Of a stretch of 64,000 nucleotides of DNA, positions 8,789-17,246 are shown piece after piece. A program made the translations under genes and the position numbers. Source of the DNA: Deltaproteobacteria bacterium (lineage in GTDB: Bacteria > Myxococcota > JACRCW01); NCBI GenBank assembly GCA_016218805.1, contig JACRCW010000081.1, positions 1 to 64,000 of the forward strand, written 5' to 3'. Each line of letters opens with the position of its first letter. Position 1 is the stretch's first letter. The notes beneath the pieces are model-generated. The model did not search any database, had not been told where the DNA came from, and saw only the letters and a list, made by a program, of their open reading frames with translations.

Positions 8789-10502
8789 AGGCCAACCTCA
8801 CCAGGACCATCTGCGCCATGTTGGGCGCGTGCGCACCGCGTTGGCCGAGCCCGCCCATGGGGAACAGCACGCCGCCGTCCACCCGCGCGGAAAACGCGCC
8901 CATGGCCATGGAGATGGCCGTGTCCAGTTCCAGTCCCAGCGGCGCCACGCCGCCGGGCGCAGACCGCGGGCTGAGCGCGTGGCTGTAGACCGCGTTCCAC
9001 TCAAAGCGCACGCCCTTGATGGGAGATAGCGCGAGTTTACCGCGCGCGTACGCCGCCTCAGACACGCCGCCCAGCAGCGTGCGCCACAGGATGAGGTCCA
9101 CGCGGTACATGGGGTGGAAACGGAAGGAATCAAACCGCGTGTCGTGCGCGCCGTCCAGCTGCGGACCAAACACGTCACCGGGGCGGGAGCCCACAAACGC
9201 ACTGGCATCCTGCTGCGGAAAGCCGGGCGCGGGATCCGGCGTGGCAAAACCCGCTTCACCGAGAATGCCCAGGCGGCCCGCCAACGGCAGCCATTCACCG
9301 ACGAGAACGCCGCCCAGCGGGTTGCCGTACACCGGCCGGCGCAGCTCCACGCCGGGATACGGCGACGGATTGCCGATGCGCAGCGCGCTTGCGACCACTT
9401 CAGCCTCAATGCGGATCTCCTTCCACCACAGGCGCACCCACCCGTCCGCCATGGCCGCTGTGTACTGCCGACGGACCTGGTCAGTGCGGTTCCATCCGCT
9501 GGAGGCGAGCGCCTGGTAGAAGACGGGGCTGTCCATCACCTGGAATTGCACGGAAACGGCGGCGCCGTAGTCCAGCACCCAGCCCTGCAGCCAGCTGCGG
9601 CGGCGCAGCATGTCCACTTCCCACGGTGCGCGGTAGCGCAGGAAGGCCACGCTCAGCGCCTGTTGCGCGGCAGCGGGGCTGAACGGCTGCGGCCCCCCGG
9701 CAACGACGGGCGCGCGCGGCCCGGAAGCGGAGATGTCTGCAGCCGCCGCGACGAAATGACCGAGAAAGGGCATCACCCAGGCGATCCGATCGGCGCGGTC
9801 GCCGCCGTCGTCGTCAAGATCGTCCCCCGCGTTGGCGGCGATGCCGAGGCCGAAGTGCGTGGGGGCGCGGCCGGCGGAGACCACGCCGAGCGGCGTGAGC
9901 ACTTCACCGACGGCGGTGCGGACGCGGACGGCGCTGGCGGGATCCTGGAACGCGGTGCCGGCGACGATCCCAGTACGACCGTTGTACGGCGTGCCGCGCG
10001 GCGTGGAGCCCAGCGTGAGGTTGTCCAGCAGGTCCACTTCCAGGTGGAAGCGGACGTCATCACTGAACCAGATGCTGGGAGCGAGACGCGCGCGCAGGTC
10101 TGCGCCGGCGGTGAGGTCCAGCGGGGTGTCACCCTTGGGCCACAGCGGTTTTCCCGTGGAGGGGGAGACACCGCGGTCAAGGTCCAGGTTGCCATACAGG
10201 GCACCGCGGACGCGCAGGCTGCCGCGCAGGTCCAGCATTTCGCCGGGTTTATGATCGCGGAAGGGTTCGCCGGGGTCACCGAACCCAACGCGCGCATGGG
10301 CGTTGGGTGCAAGGAGGAGCACCGCTGCCACCGCGTAGCCTCCCACCTTGTGGGGGAGGCGGCGAGCGGTGGGGGGCGGCGAGCGGTGGCGGGCGCGGGT
10401 CAATTCACGGGTATTCGGTGGGTCCAGCCCCCCACCCGCCTCGGCGCTTCGCGCCTCGGCGACCTCCCCCACGCGGGGGGAAGTGACGCGGTGGGCGCTC
10501 AT
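8778..10502 (-). CDS. Large outer-membrane beta-barrel protein, Myxococcales-type
   Basis: A protein of about 574 residues if the ATG at 10502 is used. After HKVGGYAVAAVLLLAPNAHA (signal-peptide core and AHA cleavage site) the mature part is rich in alternating strands ending in aromatic residues and Gly-Asn turns. The final strand is MAQMVLVRLAYAR. This fits a porin-sized barrel and, from memory, the Myxococcales-restricted family that NCBI names TIGR04551. The ATG overlaps the upstream stop (ATGA). It is followed by about 50 codons that are translated repeat DNA (see 10345-10490) before the signal core. Alternative starts that skip the repeat are TTG 10403 and GTG 10346, neither with a good ribosome-binding site. 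Operon position suggests an outer-membrane channel for the compound moved by the MFS protein. Confidence 0.65.
   Translation of the reverse strand: MSAHRVTSPRVGEVAEARSAEAGGGLDPPNTRELTRARHRSPPPTARRLPHKVGGYAVAAVLLLAPNAHARVGFGDPGEPFRDHKPGEMLDLRGSLRVRGALYGNLDLDRGVSPSTGKPLWPKGDTPLDLTAGADLRARLAPSIWFSDDVRFHLEVDLLDNLTLGSTPRGTPYNGRTGIVAGTAFQDPASAVRVRTAVGEVLTPLGVVSAGRAPTHFGLGIAANAGDDLDDDGGDRADRIAWVMPFLGHFVAAAADISASGPRAPVVAGGPQPFSPAAAQQALSVAFLRYRAPWEVDMLRRRSWLQGWVLDYGAAVSVQFQVMDSPVFYQALASSGWNRTDQVRRQYTAAMADGWVRLWWKEIRIEAEVVASALRIGNPSPYPGVELRRPVYGNPLGGVLVGEWLPLAGRLGILGEAGFATPDPAPGFPQQDASAFVGSRPGDVFGPQLDGAHDTRFDSFRFHPMYRVDLILWRTLLGGVSEAAYARGKLALSPIKGVRFEWNAVYSHALSPRSAPGGVAPLGLELDTAISMAMGAFSARVDGGVLFPMGGLGQRGAHAPNMAQMVLVRLAYAR
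10345..10490. repeat. Structured GC-rich REP/intergenic-type repeat element
   Basis: The element is bounded by inverted arms GTGGGGGAGG (10350-10359) and CCTCCCCCAC (10463-10472). Inside are a 15-base direct repeat GGCGGCGAGCGGTGG (10358-10372 and 10375-10389), a GGCGC-TTC-GCGCC hairpin (10443-10455) and a CCCCC-ACGC-GGGGG hairpin (about 10466-10480). This layout matches the dispersed palindromic repeats seen between genes in GC-rich Proteobacteria. Here it lies inside the reading frame of the barrel gene, between the ATG and the signal-peptide core. No second copy was found in the window. Confidence 0.6.
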
Positions 10503-11485
10503 GGCGTGGCGCTCCCGGCGGCGGGCGTGGTGGTGCGCCGCTCGCGCGCCGCCCGTGACCGATCGATCTTTCCGAGCAGTTCCTCGACGATGCGGATGAC
10601 GGCCTGGGGTCGCTCCCACAATGGCACGTGCCCGCACGCGGGGAGCACCTCAAACCGCGCGCCATCCACCAGTGCGGCCAGTTGCTTCCCCGCCGCCAGC
10701 GGCGTGACGCGGTCATCCTCGCCCCAGATGATGACGGAGGGCAGACCCAGTTCCCGGTACCGCACCTGGTCCGGGCCGTAGTCCATGCCGCGTACCACGT
10801 TCAGCAGCGCATACAGACTCCCCGGTCTGAGCGTGTTTCCGCGGAACTCGTCTATTGCATCCGCATTGGCAAACCGGCCGCGGTCATGGAACGCAAGGAT
10901 GTACTTCTCTCCAATGACCTCCTTGAATTGCGTGGAAAACACAAACTCCCCGAGCACGGGAACCTTGGCCCAGCGGAACGCGGACGGGAGCTGCTCGTCC
11001 ATGGCGAATGCGTCCACAAGGATCAGCCCACCCCACCGCTCCGGGTCGTCCAGCGCGGCGCGCAGCACCACGCCGCCGCCATAGCTGTGCCCCACGAGCA
11101 CCGGCTTCACCAGTCCCAGCTTGTCGGCCAGGGCGCGGACGTCGCGCGCATGCGCCGCGGGTCCGTAGGCACCGCGGGGACGCTCGGACATGCCAAACCC
11201 GCGCTGGTCAAGGCTCACCACGCGGCGGTTCTCGGCGAGCGCGGGTTGCACTGCGGCCCAACTCTCCAGGCGGGACGCGTACCCGTGCACCAGCACCAGC
11301 GGTGTGCGGCCGGTGTCAACGCCGGAATCGCGCACGCGCACCCACGCGCCACCCAACTCCAGGAAGCGGTCCGTCGGCGGCGTGCCGCGTTCCAGCGCGG
11401 GTGCCGTGCGCGCATGCGGGCCGGCCATCAGCACACAGCCGCTGGCTCCCACAAACAGCGCTACGGCGCACGCAGCCCGGTTCAC
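10499..11485 (-). CDS. Alpha/beta-hydrolase lipoprotein
   Basis: A 328-residue protein. The GTG at 11485 overlaps the previous stop (GTGA) and gives an N-terminus with lipobox VGASGC (Cys17); the longer frame runs through another gene. The hydrolase domain has VLVHGYASRLESW (oxyanion region), nucleophile Ser134 in GHSYGG, Asp258 in WGEDDRVTP and His286 in CGHVPLWERP, with the cap region between. The complete triad suggests an active esterase, lipase or haloalkane-dehalogenase-like enzyme. The lipobox places it at the envelope, unusual for this mostly cytoplasmic family. Its operon with two paralogous lipoproteins, a barrel and an MFS carrier suggests processing of an ester during transport. 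The substrate is unknown. Confidence 0.8.
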   Translation of the reverse strand: MNRAACAVALFVGASGCVLMAGPHARTAPALERGTPPTDRFLELGGAWVRVRDSGVDTGRTPLVLVHGYASRLESWAAVQPALAENRRVVSLDQRGFGMSERPRGAYGPAAHARDVRALADKLGLVKPVLVGHSYGGGVVLRAALDDPERWGGLILVDAFAMDEQLPSAFRWAKVPVLGEFVFSTQFKEVIGEKYILAFHDRGRFANADAIDEFRGNTLRPGSLYALLNVVRGMDYGPDQVRYRELGLPSVIIWGEDDRVTPLAAGKQLAALVDGARFEVLPACGHVPLWERPQAVIRIVEELLGKIDRSRAARERRTTTPAAGSATP

Positions 11486-12489
11486 GGTGGCAGCCCCAGG
11501 CGCCGCAGCTCCGCGGCCTGCGTGAAGACCACCTCGGCCTCGCCCTCCTGGCTGACCACCTGGGTCACCACGCCGTAACACGGCGTCATGAACGAATACC
11601 GCACCCAGTGGTAGTTCAGCGCAAATGGCCACACCGCGATGGGCACGCTGACGTCTTGCACCAACCGCACGCGCAGCGTGTGGAAGCTGCCCGCCGGTAC
11701 CAACACACGTCCCGCGGCATCCACGGTGAGCTCATAGGTGTCATTGGACAGATAGAACGGGTTTCCCTCCAGCGTGCCGGTGGTCTGGGTGGTGGTGCTG
11801 AAGGATACACCCAGCACCAGCGGGAAGCGCAGCACGGTCACCGGCGGCGTGTGCACCGTCCGCGTCACGTCCAGCGCCGCGCTCGCCTCGCCCAGCAGCG
11901 TCAGCTCCGTCGCCGTGCGCCGGTAGACCGCGTACAGCGTGGCCGCGCCGTCCAGCGCCACGACGTAGGTAGCCTCCGGGTAATGGTCCTTGAACCACAG
12001 CCCGTCCAGCGCCAGCGCGGACACCTCAATGGGACGGTCTCCCGGCACGGCGCCGGTGAAGTCCCACTGCACCGCGCCGGACGCCACCGTGCCCACCAGG
12101 TCCACCGCCAGCGGCCCCGCGTCCGCGGCCTCCAGAAAGCGCACGGGGACGCCCAGTGCCAGCGGCAGCTCCGCGGCGGTCAGCGTGTTGTCCTCGTCAT
12201 GCGGGCACGCGGCACCGGCGTCCGCCTGTCCGCCGTCATGTTGCGTTGCAGCATCAGGGGTGTTCCCGGCGTCCACGGATCCCCCGGCGTCCGGTGCGCC
12301 GCCCGCATCTGGGCTGCCGGCGTCCGTGCCGGTGTCATTGCGCAGGCAGCGGCCCCCGCGGCACACCAGCCCCACCGCGCACTGGTCATCCGCCGCGCAC
12401 TCCTTCTCCGTCGTGGGCGTGCATGCCAACGCCGCCGGGAGCGCGGCCACCGCCACCACCACCGCCCATCGCCGCCGCACGTCCGTCAC
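11482..12489 (-). CDS. Lipoprotein with Cys-rich head and Asp/Ala/Gly linker, operon leader
   Basis: A 335-residue lipoprotein. The start is GTG 12489 after GGAGA; the signal MTDVRRRWAVVVAVAALP ends at lipobox ALAC (Cys23). A short Cys-rich segment (CAADDQCAVGLVCRGGRC) resembles heads found on many myxobacterial surface lipoproteins. A low-complexity DAG/PDAGG linker follows. The C-terminal 240 residues are paralogous to the lipoprotein at 7922-8788 (shared WDF, WF-x-P-x-A-x-Y, LLGEASA, PPVTVLRFPL, TLRVRLV and a late PCYGVVTQVVSQEG block). It is the first gene of the five-gene operon; the promoter must lie in 12490-12679, shared with the divergent SixA-like gene. Function unknown. Confidence 0.72.
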   Translation of the reverse strand: MTDVRRRWAVVVAVAALPAALACTPTTEKECAADDQCAVGLVCRGGRCLRNDTGTDAGSPDAGGAPDAGGSVDAGNTPDAATQHDGGQADAGAACPHDEDNTLTAAELPLALGVPVRFLEAADAGPLAVDLVGTVASGAVQWDFTGAVPGDRPIEVSALALDGLWFKDHYPEATYVVALDGAATLYAVYRRTATELTLLGEASAALDVTRTVHTPPVTVLRFPLVLGVSFSTTTQTTGTLEGNPFYLSNDTYELTVDAAGRVLVPAGSFHTLRVRLVQDVSVPIAVWPFALNYHWVRYSFMTPCYGVVTQVVSQEGEAEVVFTQAAELRRLGLPP

Positions 12490-12679
12490 CGGTGTCTCCT
12501 CGCCAAGGCGCGCGGACACTCGACGCCCGGCACGCCCTTGTCAACGCGCTTCCCATCCCTCATTGCTGCACTGCATCAAATACGCGGGAGGGGGCTCGGC
12601 CCACGTCGCAGCCGTGGCGGCGCGGGCGGGCCGTGATACGGTCACGGATATTGCTATGCAGCAACACGGAGGGCGGGGC

Positions 12680-13120
12680 ATGAGCGGGTACATCTACCTG
12701 TGCCGGCACGGCCTGGCGGAACCGGCGGCAGCCGGCGGGGACCGGGCGCGCGCGCTCACGGCGGAGGGCCAGGCGCGCGTGGAGCGGCTGGTCGCGGCGC
12801 TGGGGTCGTCGTGGAGCGCGGGCCGCGTGGTGACCAGTCCGTTTGTGCGCGCGCGCCAGACGGCGGAGCGCTATGCCCGCGCGCTGTCCGCCGCGCTGGT
12901 GGAGGAACCCACGCTGGGCAGCGGCATCCTGGACGGGGCGCAGCTGCTGGCGCTGGTGCGGCGGCACGGGCCGGGCAACGTGTTCGTGGGGCACAACCCG
13001 GAGATGGCGGATGCCATTGGCCGCGTAGCCGGTGCGGGCATGGCGGTGACGCCGGGAACCATTGCGGCGGTGCGCTGGGAAGACGCGCGGCTGGTCCTGG
13101 AGTGGGCGCGCGATGAATAG
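12680..13120 (+). CDS. SixA-like histidine phosphatase
   Basis: A 146-residue histidine phosphatase. The catalytic R-H-G motif is at residues 9-11 (YLCRHG, phospho-accepting His10), SPFVRARQTAE carries the second Arg, and His105 sits in FVGHNPEM, the SixA signature. SixA removes phosphate from His of phosphotransfer domains, and its small size (about 150 residues, no insertion) fits that subfamily rather than phosphoglycerate mutase. The ATG at 12680 follows CGGAGGG. The frame is open upstream to 11990, but that part is antisense to the lipoprotein gene. The partner His kinase is not nearby. Confidence 0.85.
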   Translation: MSGYIYLCRHGLAEPAAAGGDRARALTAEGQARVERLVAALGSSWSAGRVVTSPFVRARQTAERYARALSAALVEEPTLGSGILDGAQLLALVRRHGPGNVFVGHNPEMADAIGRVAGAGMAVTPGTIAAVRWEDARLVLEWARDE

Positions 13121-13122
13121 CG

Positions 13123-14082
13123 TCACACCACCAGCACTATCTTTCCCGCCGTGCGGCCCGCGCGACTGAGCGCGTGCGCGCGTTCGACCTCTGCCAGCGG
13201 AATGCGTTCAACCACGTTCACGCGCAGTGCGCCGGACGCCACCGCGTCCACCAGCGGACGCAGGCGCGCGCCGGTTGGCCGGCCCAGCACGGTTGTGGAC
13301 GTCAACGGCGCGCGCAGCAGGTCCAGCCACGCGGAGGGCGTGTCCCCGGCCACCAGCACGTGCCGTCCGCCCGGGCCCAACAGCGCGCGGCAGCGCGGTC
13401 CGCTGTAACCGCCCACACAGTCAATCACCGCGCGGAACGGCGCCTGCGCGCGCGCCTGTTCCAGGGCGTCACCGGCGCCGTAATCCAGCACCGTGTCCGC
13501 CCCCAGTGACCGCACCAGCTCCGCATTGCGCGCTGAGCACACGCTCGTGACGAGCGCACCCTGCAGCCTGGCCACCTGGACGGCGAGCTGCCCCACGCCG
13601 CCCGAGGCGCCCAGCACCAGCACGCGGTCACCCCCACGCACGCGCCCCAACTCCACCACGCAGGTCCACGCCGTCACGCCCGCCACGGGCAGCGCCGCGG
13701 CGGTGACCAGGTCAAACCCCGGCGGCAGCACGCACACCTGGTCCGCGCGCACCCGCACCGTGTCCGCCGTGCTGCCCCGCTGCCCCCGCGAAAAATCCGT
13801 GCCTCCGACGACGGCGTCACCCACCCGCACGCCCGTCACCGCCGGCCCCACCGCGTCCACCGTGCCGGCAAAGTCCACCCCGACGACGACCGGCGGAGGC
13901 GGCCCGACCAGCCGCGCGGCCAGGCGCAGCGGGCCCTGCTCGCGCATCTTCCAGTCCACGGGGTTCACGCCGGCGGCACGCACGCGCACGCGCACTTCAT
14001 TGCGCACCGGCACGGGGTCGGGCAGCTCCACCCGCTCCAGCGGCAGATTCTTCTCCCAGGACCGCTGTGCCATGGCCCACAT
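13123..14082 (-). CDS. Zinc-free MDR-family NADP-dependent quinone/enone reductase
   Basis: A 319-residue medium-chain reductase of the quinone oxidoreductase branch. It has AAGVNPVDWKMREQG (family N-terminal signature), GVDFAGTVDAVG, AALPVAGVTAW and the nucleotide motif VLVLGASGGVGQLAVQVAR. The structural and catalytic zinc Cys clusters of alcohol dehydrogenases are absent. It probably reduces quinones or alpha,beta-unsaturated carbonyls in the cytoplasm. The start at 14082 (MWAMAQRSWE) has a GGAGG eight bases upstream, better than the longer frame at 14097. It ends two bases from the convergent SixA-like gene and lies directly after the terminator of the TSP3 gene. Confidence 0.82.
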   Translation of the reverse strand: MWAMAQRSWEKNLPLERVELPDPVPVRNEVRVRVRAAGVNPVDWKMREQGPLRLAARLVGPPPPVVVGVDFAGTVDAVGPAVTGVRVGDAVVGGTDFSRGQRGSTADTVRVRADQVCVLPPGFDLVTAAALPVAGVTAWTCVVELGRVRGGDRVLVLGASGGVGQLAVQVARLQGALVTSVCSARNAELVRSLGADTVLDYGAGDALEQARAQAPFRAVIDCVGGYSGPRCRALLGPGGRHVLVAGDTPSAWLDLLRAPLTSTTVLGRPTGARLRPLVDAVASGALRVNVVERIPLAEVERAHALSRAGRTAGKIVLVV

Positions 14083-14104
14083 GCGTAGGACCTCCAAAAG
14101 CTCA

Positions 14105-14138
14105 ACGGGCGCCGGCGGGAACTCCGCGCGGCGCCCGT
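14105..14138 (-). terminator. Rho-independent terminator after the TSP3 gene
   Basis: Perfect 10-base arms ACGGGCGCCG and CGGCGCCCGT (plus-strand reading) enclose a GC-rich inner stem and small loop. In the minus direction the hairpin is followed by TTGAGCTTTT. This is the expected form for ending the TSP3 transcript. It lies about 25 bases before the next gene's start codon, so that MDR gene is either separately promoted or served by read-through. Confidence 0.6.
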
Positions 14139-14168
14139 CAATGCGAGCGAGGTTCTACTCCGGGTCCG

Positions 14169-15497
14169 TCACTTCCGGCGACGCATCAGCAGCCCGAGGA
14201 GCGCGAGGCCCGCGAGCATGCTCTCAGCACCGGCCGACGACGCGCACGAGGCGGGGAGGGGCAGCTTGGGGTTGCCTTCCACCTTGACCCTGAAGGTCTG
14301 CACGTCCTGCCGCTTGCCCAGCGCCTTGGGGTCGTCAAACACCAGCTCGCTCTCCAGGCGGATGGTGTATTCGCCCGGCTCCGTGGCCGTGAAGAACGGC
14401 GTCTTGTCCACGGTGTAGCGGTATTCCCACGGGCTGGAGAAGGTCACCGCACCGCGCGGGTTGCGCAGGCTCCAACCGCGGTTGCCGGCCGGGGACTCAT
14501 CCACGCTCCACGTGTACTTGATGGCCGTGTTGGCGCGGTTGGAGAACAGGCGCAGGCGCACCGGTTCGCCCGTCTGGACGGTGGCGTCGGGGCCGGGGCG
14601 CGCAAAGAACGGCGCCTCGGGATCCAGGCAGCGGCCCGCCGCGGGGGAGTCAATGGTGAAGCAGAACTTCGGGTCGCACCCGTCGCCCAGGCCGTCACGG
14701 TCACCGTCAGTCTGGGTGGGGTTGACAGCCAGTCGGCAGTTGTCCAGCTCGTTGGAGACGCCGTCGTTGTCCAGGTCGCTGTCGCACGCGTCGCCCATGC
14801 CGTCATGGTCTGCGTCCCCCACGTCCAGGCCGCCCAGGGTGGGGCAGTTGTCCAGGTTGTCGGGGATGTTGTCGCCGTCAGCGTCACGGTTGCAGGCCGC
14901 GCCCAGCGTGGTGGGGTCGGAGGAAAGCTGCTCGGGGTTGCGCACCAGCGGGCAGTTGTCGGACGGGTCCAGCCAGCCGTCGTTGTCGTCGTCGTCGTCG
15001 CACAGGTTGCCCAGGCCGTCGCCGTCGGCGTCATCGTCCGTGCCCTGGATGGGGTTGGGGAAGAGGATGCAGTTGTCCATCACGTTGGGAATGCCGTCGC
15101 CGTCCGCGTCATCGTCACACAGGTCGCCCAGGCGGTCGCCGTCCGCGTCGGTCTGCAGCGGGTTGCCGGAGCCGGGGCAGTTGTCGCACGCGTCGCCAAA
15201 GCCGTCGCCGTCGCCATCCGCCTGGTCACCGTTGTTGGAGAATGGGCAGTTATCAAAATCGTCTTCCCAGCCGTCGTTGTCGAAATCATCCGAATACTGG
15301 TAGGTGTCGCCGAGGTCGGTCTGGTTGATGAGGATGCTGCAGCCGCAGCCGCAACCGCAGCCGCCACCGCCGGTCTGGTTGGGAGTTCCGCAGAAACCAC
15401 CGGCGCACTCGCCGCTTGCGGACTGCGCGCTTGCCGCCGCCGGAGCCAACAGCACCAGCGCCGCGCCCACCGCCAACCACCGCATCATCGTTCCCAT
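14169..15497 (-). CDS. Thrombospondin type 3 repeat surface protein with MYXO-CTERM-like tail
   Basis: A 442-residue protein with a signal peptide (MMRWLAVGAALVLLAPAAASA). A short Cys-rich segment contains an alternating GCGCGCGC run (Cys47, 49, 51, 53, plus Cys31 and 36). About seven calcium-binding TSP3 repeats follow (pattern D-x-D-x-DG-x-x-D-x-x-DNCP, residues about 70-270), then a beta-sandwich-like domain. The tail is a Cys, a hydrophobic helix SMLAGLALLGLLM and RRRK, as in MYXO-CTERM sorting signals that anchor myxobacterial surface proteins after processing. The ATG at 15497 has AGGAGG at ideal spacing. Expected location is the outer cell surface with a Ca-dependent structural or adhesive role. 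The repeats explain the tandem-looking DNA here. Confidence 0.8.
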   Translation of the reverse strand: MGTMMRWLAVGAALVLLAPAAASAQSASGECAGGFCGTPNQTGGGGCGCGCGCSILINQTDLGDTYQYSDDFDNDGWEDDFDNCPFSNNGDQADGDGDGFGDACDNCPGSGNPLQTDADGDRLGDLCDDDADGDGIPNVMDNCILFPNPIQGTDDDADGDGLGNLCDDDDDNDGWLDPSDNCPLVRNPEQLSSDPTTLGAACNRDADGDNIPDNLDNCPTLGGLDVGDADHDGMGDACDSDLDNDGVSNELDNCRLAVNPTQTDGDRDGLGDGCDPKFCFTIDSPAAGRCLDPEAPFFARPGPDATVQTGEPVRLRLFSNRANTAIKYTWSVDESPAGNRGWSLRNPRGAVTFSSPWEYRYTVDKTPFFTATEPGEYTIRLESELVFDDPKALGKRQDVQTFRVKVEGNPKLPLPASCASSAGAESMLAGLALLGLLMRRRK

Positions 15498-15730
15498 GAC
15501 CTGCCTCCTGGCTCGCGGACCGGAGCTGCCCGATCCTGGACCCGACGAAAGCACGGCCCGTGCCTGCGTGAATGCGCTGTATTGATTGCGTATTCACCTG
15601 GCGACCACATCCCACAAGGGCTCCTGTGGAGTGGAGTCGCCGGGGAAACTGGGGACAGATGTCCACGCTTGGAGCGGGTCGGACGGTAGGCGGCTGCAAG
15701 GCCGGCTGCTGGCGGCCTACGGTGACATCC

Positions 15731-17233
15731 ATGTTGATGCAGCGGTGCGTTGGGCCCCTGCTCGTCGTCGTTGTGTCCTGCGGTGGCGAACGAGCGGGCG
15801 GTGGCGGCACGGTGGAGGACGGCGGACCCGGCCGGACCACGGATGCGGGGCCGCGGAACTCTGCGCCACGCTATGCGGACGGACTCACGCTGCGCGCGGT
15901 GACGGCGTACCAGGGCGTGGCGGTGCCGCTGTTCCATGACGGAGCGGAGGTGCCCCCGGCGGCGCGCGGCACGCCGCTGCTGCGCGGGCGCGAAGGCGTG
16001 TTGGAACTGATGATCGACGTCGGGAGCGCGTGGATGCCCGCGCCCGTGACGGCCGCGGTGGTGGTGGTGGACGGCGCGGGCGTTGAGCACACCGCGCCGG
16101 TCACGGACACGGTGGGACGGCCTGCGCCGGGGAGCGAAGTCCGCTGGGCCGTTCCGCTGCCCGCGGCGTTGCTGGTGGACGGGGGACGCCTGCGCGTGGC
16201 GCTGACGACGGAAACGGGCACCGCGGTGGGGCCGTCCGGCACGCACGCGGCGCGCGCACCGCACGACGGGACGACGCTGGACCTGGGGCTGGTGGCGGCG
16301 CACCCGCTGCGCGTGCACCTGGTACCGGTGGCCTACACGCGGGGCGGGGTCACGCGTTCCCCAGACGTGGGCGAGGTCCAGCTCACACGCATCCGCGCGG
16401 CCCTGGGCGCGTTCTACCCGGCGGGGGAAGTGACCGTGGAGGTGGGCGACCCGTTGCCGTGGAGCGGTGGCCTCACGTTCTGGGGAAACGTGGACTTTGA
16501 TGCGCTCAATGACACGCTTTACGATCTGCGCGTGGCCGACGCCCCCGCGGATGACGTCTACTATTACGGGCTGATTGTTCCCGCGGACACCATGGATGAC
16601 TACTGCGGGTGGGGCTGCGTGACCGGGCAGAGCTGGGTGGCGGATGACCCGGCAGATGCCGAGTTGCGCGTGGGCGCCGGCATGGGTTTCACCGGCGAGG
16701 ACAGCGTGCTCACACTGGTCCACGAGCTGGGCCACATGCACGGGCGCTACCACGCACCCTGCGAAGTGGACGACCCGGACCCGGACTATCCCTACGCGGG
16801 AGGAAAGACCGGCGTGTGGGGCTGGGACCGCCGGGACGGCAGCTTCAGGGACCCCGCGGTGTCCACGGACTTCATGGGCTACTGCGACGCGAATTGGGTC
16901 AGCGACTACACGTGGACGGCGCTGCACGCGCGCCTGGCGGCGCTGGACACCGGTGCGCAACCCCGCACCGCGCCGCCCCGCCTCCTGCGCCGGCTGCACC
17001 TGGCGGATGACGGTGGGACGCGCTGGGGTGGTGCCGCGTGGACGCCGCGTTTCTCATCCGGCGTGACGGCCACGGCGCGCTTTCTGGACGGCAACGGCCG
17101 TGAACTGGGCCGTACACCGGTGCCGGTGGTGGCGCGCTCGCACGGCGGGCGCACCGCATGGGTGCCCATGCACGCGGCGGCCGCGGTGGAGATTGTCGTC
17201 GGTGACCGGCGCTGGCGCGCGGTGGAACCGTGA
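15731..17233 (+). CDS. Lipoprotein zinc metalloprotease, metzincin / M66-like
   Basis: A 500-residue lipoprotein (lipobox VVVVSC) with a Gly-rich linker, an immunoglobulin-like region (about 40-190) and a catalytic domain. The zinc site is HELGHMHGRYH (residues 331-341), the extended HExxHxxGxxH of metzincins, with Met382 in DFMGYC as the likely Met-turn. Nearby Cys residues (YCGWGC, HAPC, GYC) could form disulfides. The arrangement is closest to M66/StcE-type secreted proteases, which cut glycoproteins; that assignment is by motif only. Two ATGs (15731, 15737) are possible starts with a weak ribosome-binding site; either gives the same lipoprotein. It probably acts on the cell surface, perhaps in predation or nutrient use. 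Confidence 0.78.
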   Translation: MLMQRCVGPLLVVVVSCGGERAGGGGTVEDGGPGRTTDAGPRNSAPRYADGLTLRAVTAYQGVAVPLFHDGAEVPPAARGTPLLRGREGVLELMIDVGSAWMPAPVTAAVVVVDGAGVEHTAPVTDTVGRPAPGSEVRWAVPLPAALLVDGGRLRVALTTETGTAVGPSGTHAARAPHDGTTLDLGLVAAHPLRVHLVPVAYTRGGVTRSPDVGEVQLTRIRAALGAFYPAGEVTVEVGDPLPWSGGLTFWGNVDFDALNDTLYDLRVADAPADDVYYYGLIVPADTMDDYCGWGCVTGQSWVADDPADAELRVGAGMGFTGEDSVLTLVHELGHMHGRYHAPCEVDDPDPDYPYAGGKTGVWGWDRRDGSFRDPAVSTDFMGYCDANWVSDYTWTALHARLAALDTGAQPRTAPPRLLRRLHLADDGGTRWGGAAWTPRFSSGVTATARFLDGNGRELGRTPVPVVARSHGGRTAWVPMHAAAAVEIVVGDRRWRAVEP

Positions 17234-17246
17234 CCGGGAGGCGCAC

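Noticed and set aside
11990-12679. Long plus-strand frame before the SixA-like gene
   Set aside because: It is antisense to the lipoprotein gene and Ser/Ala/Pro-rich; the SixA fold begins at 12680 with its own ribosome-binding site.
14700-15300. Regular spaced repeats that could suggest a CRISPR array or tandem DNA repeat
   Set aside because: The periodicity is explained by thrombospondin type 3 repeats encoded on the minus strand; repeat units vary and there are no unique spacers of constant length.
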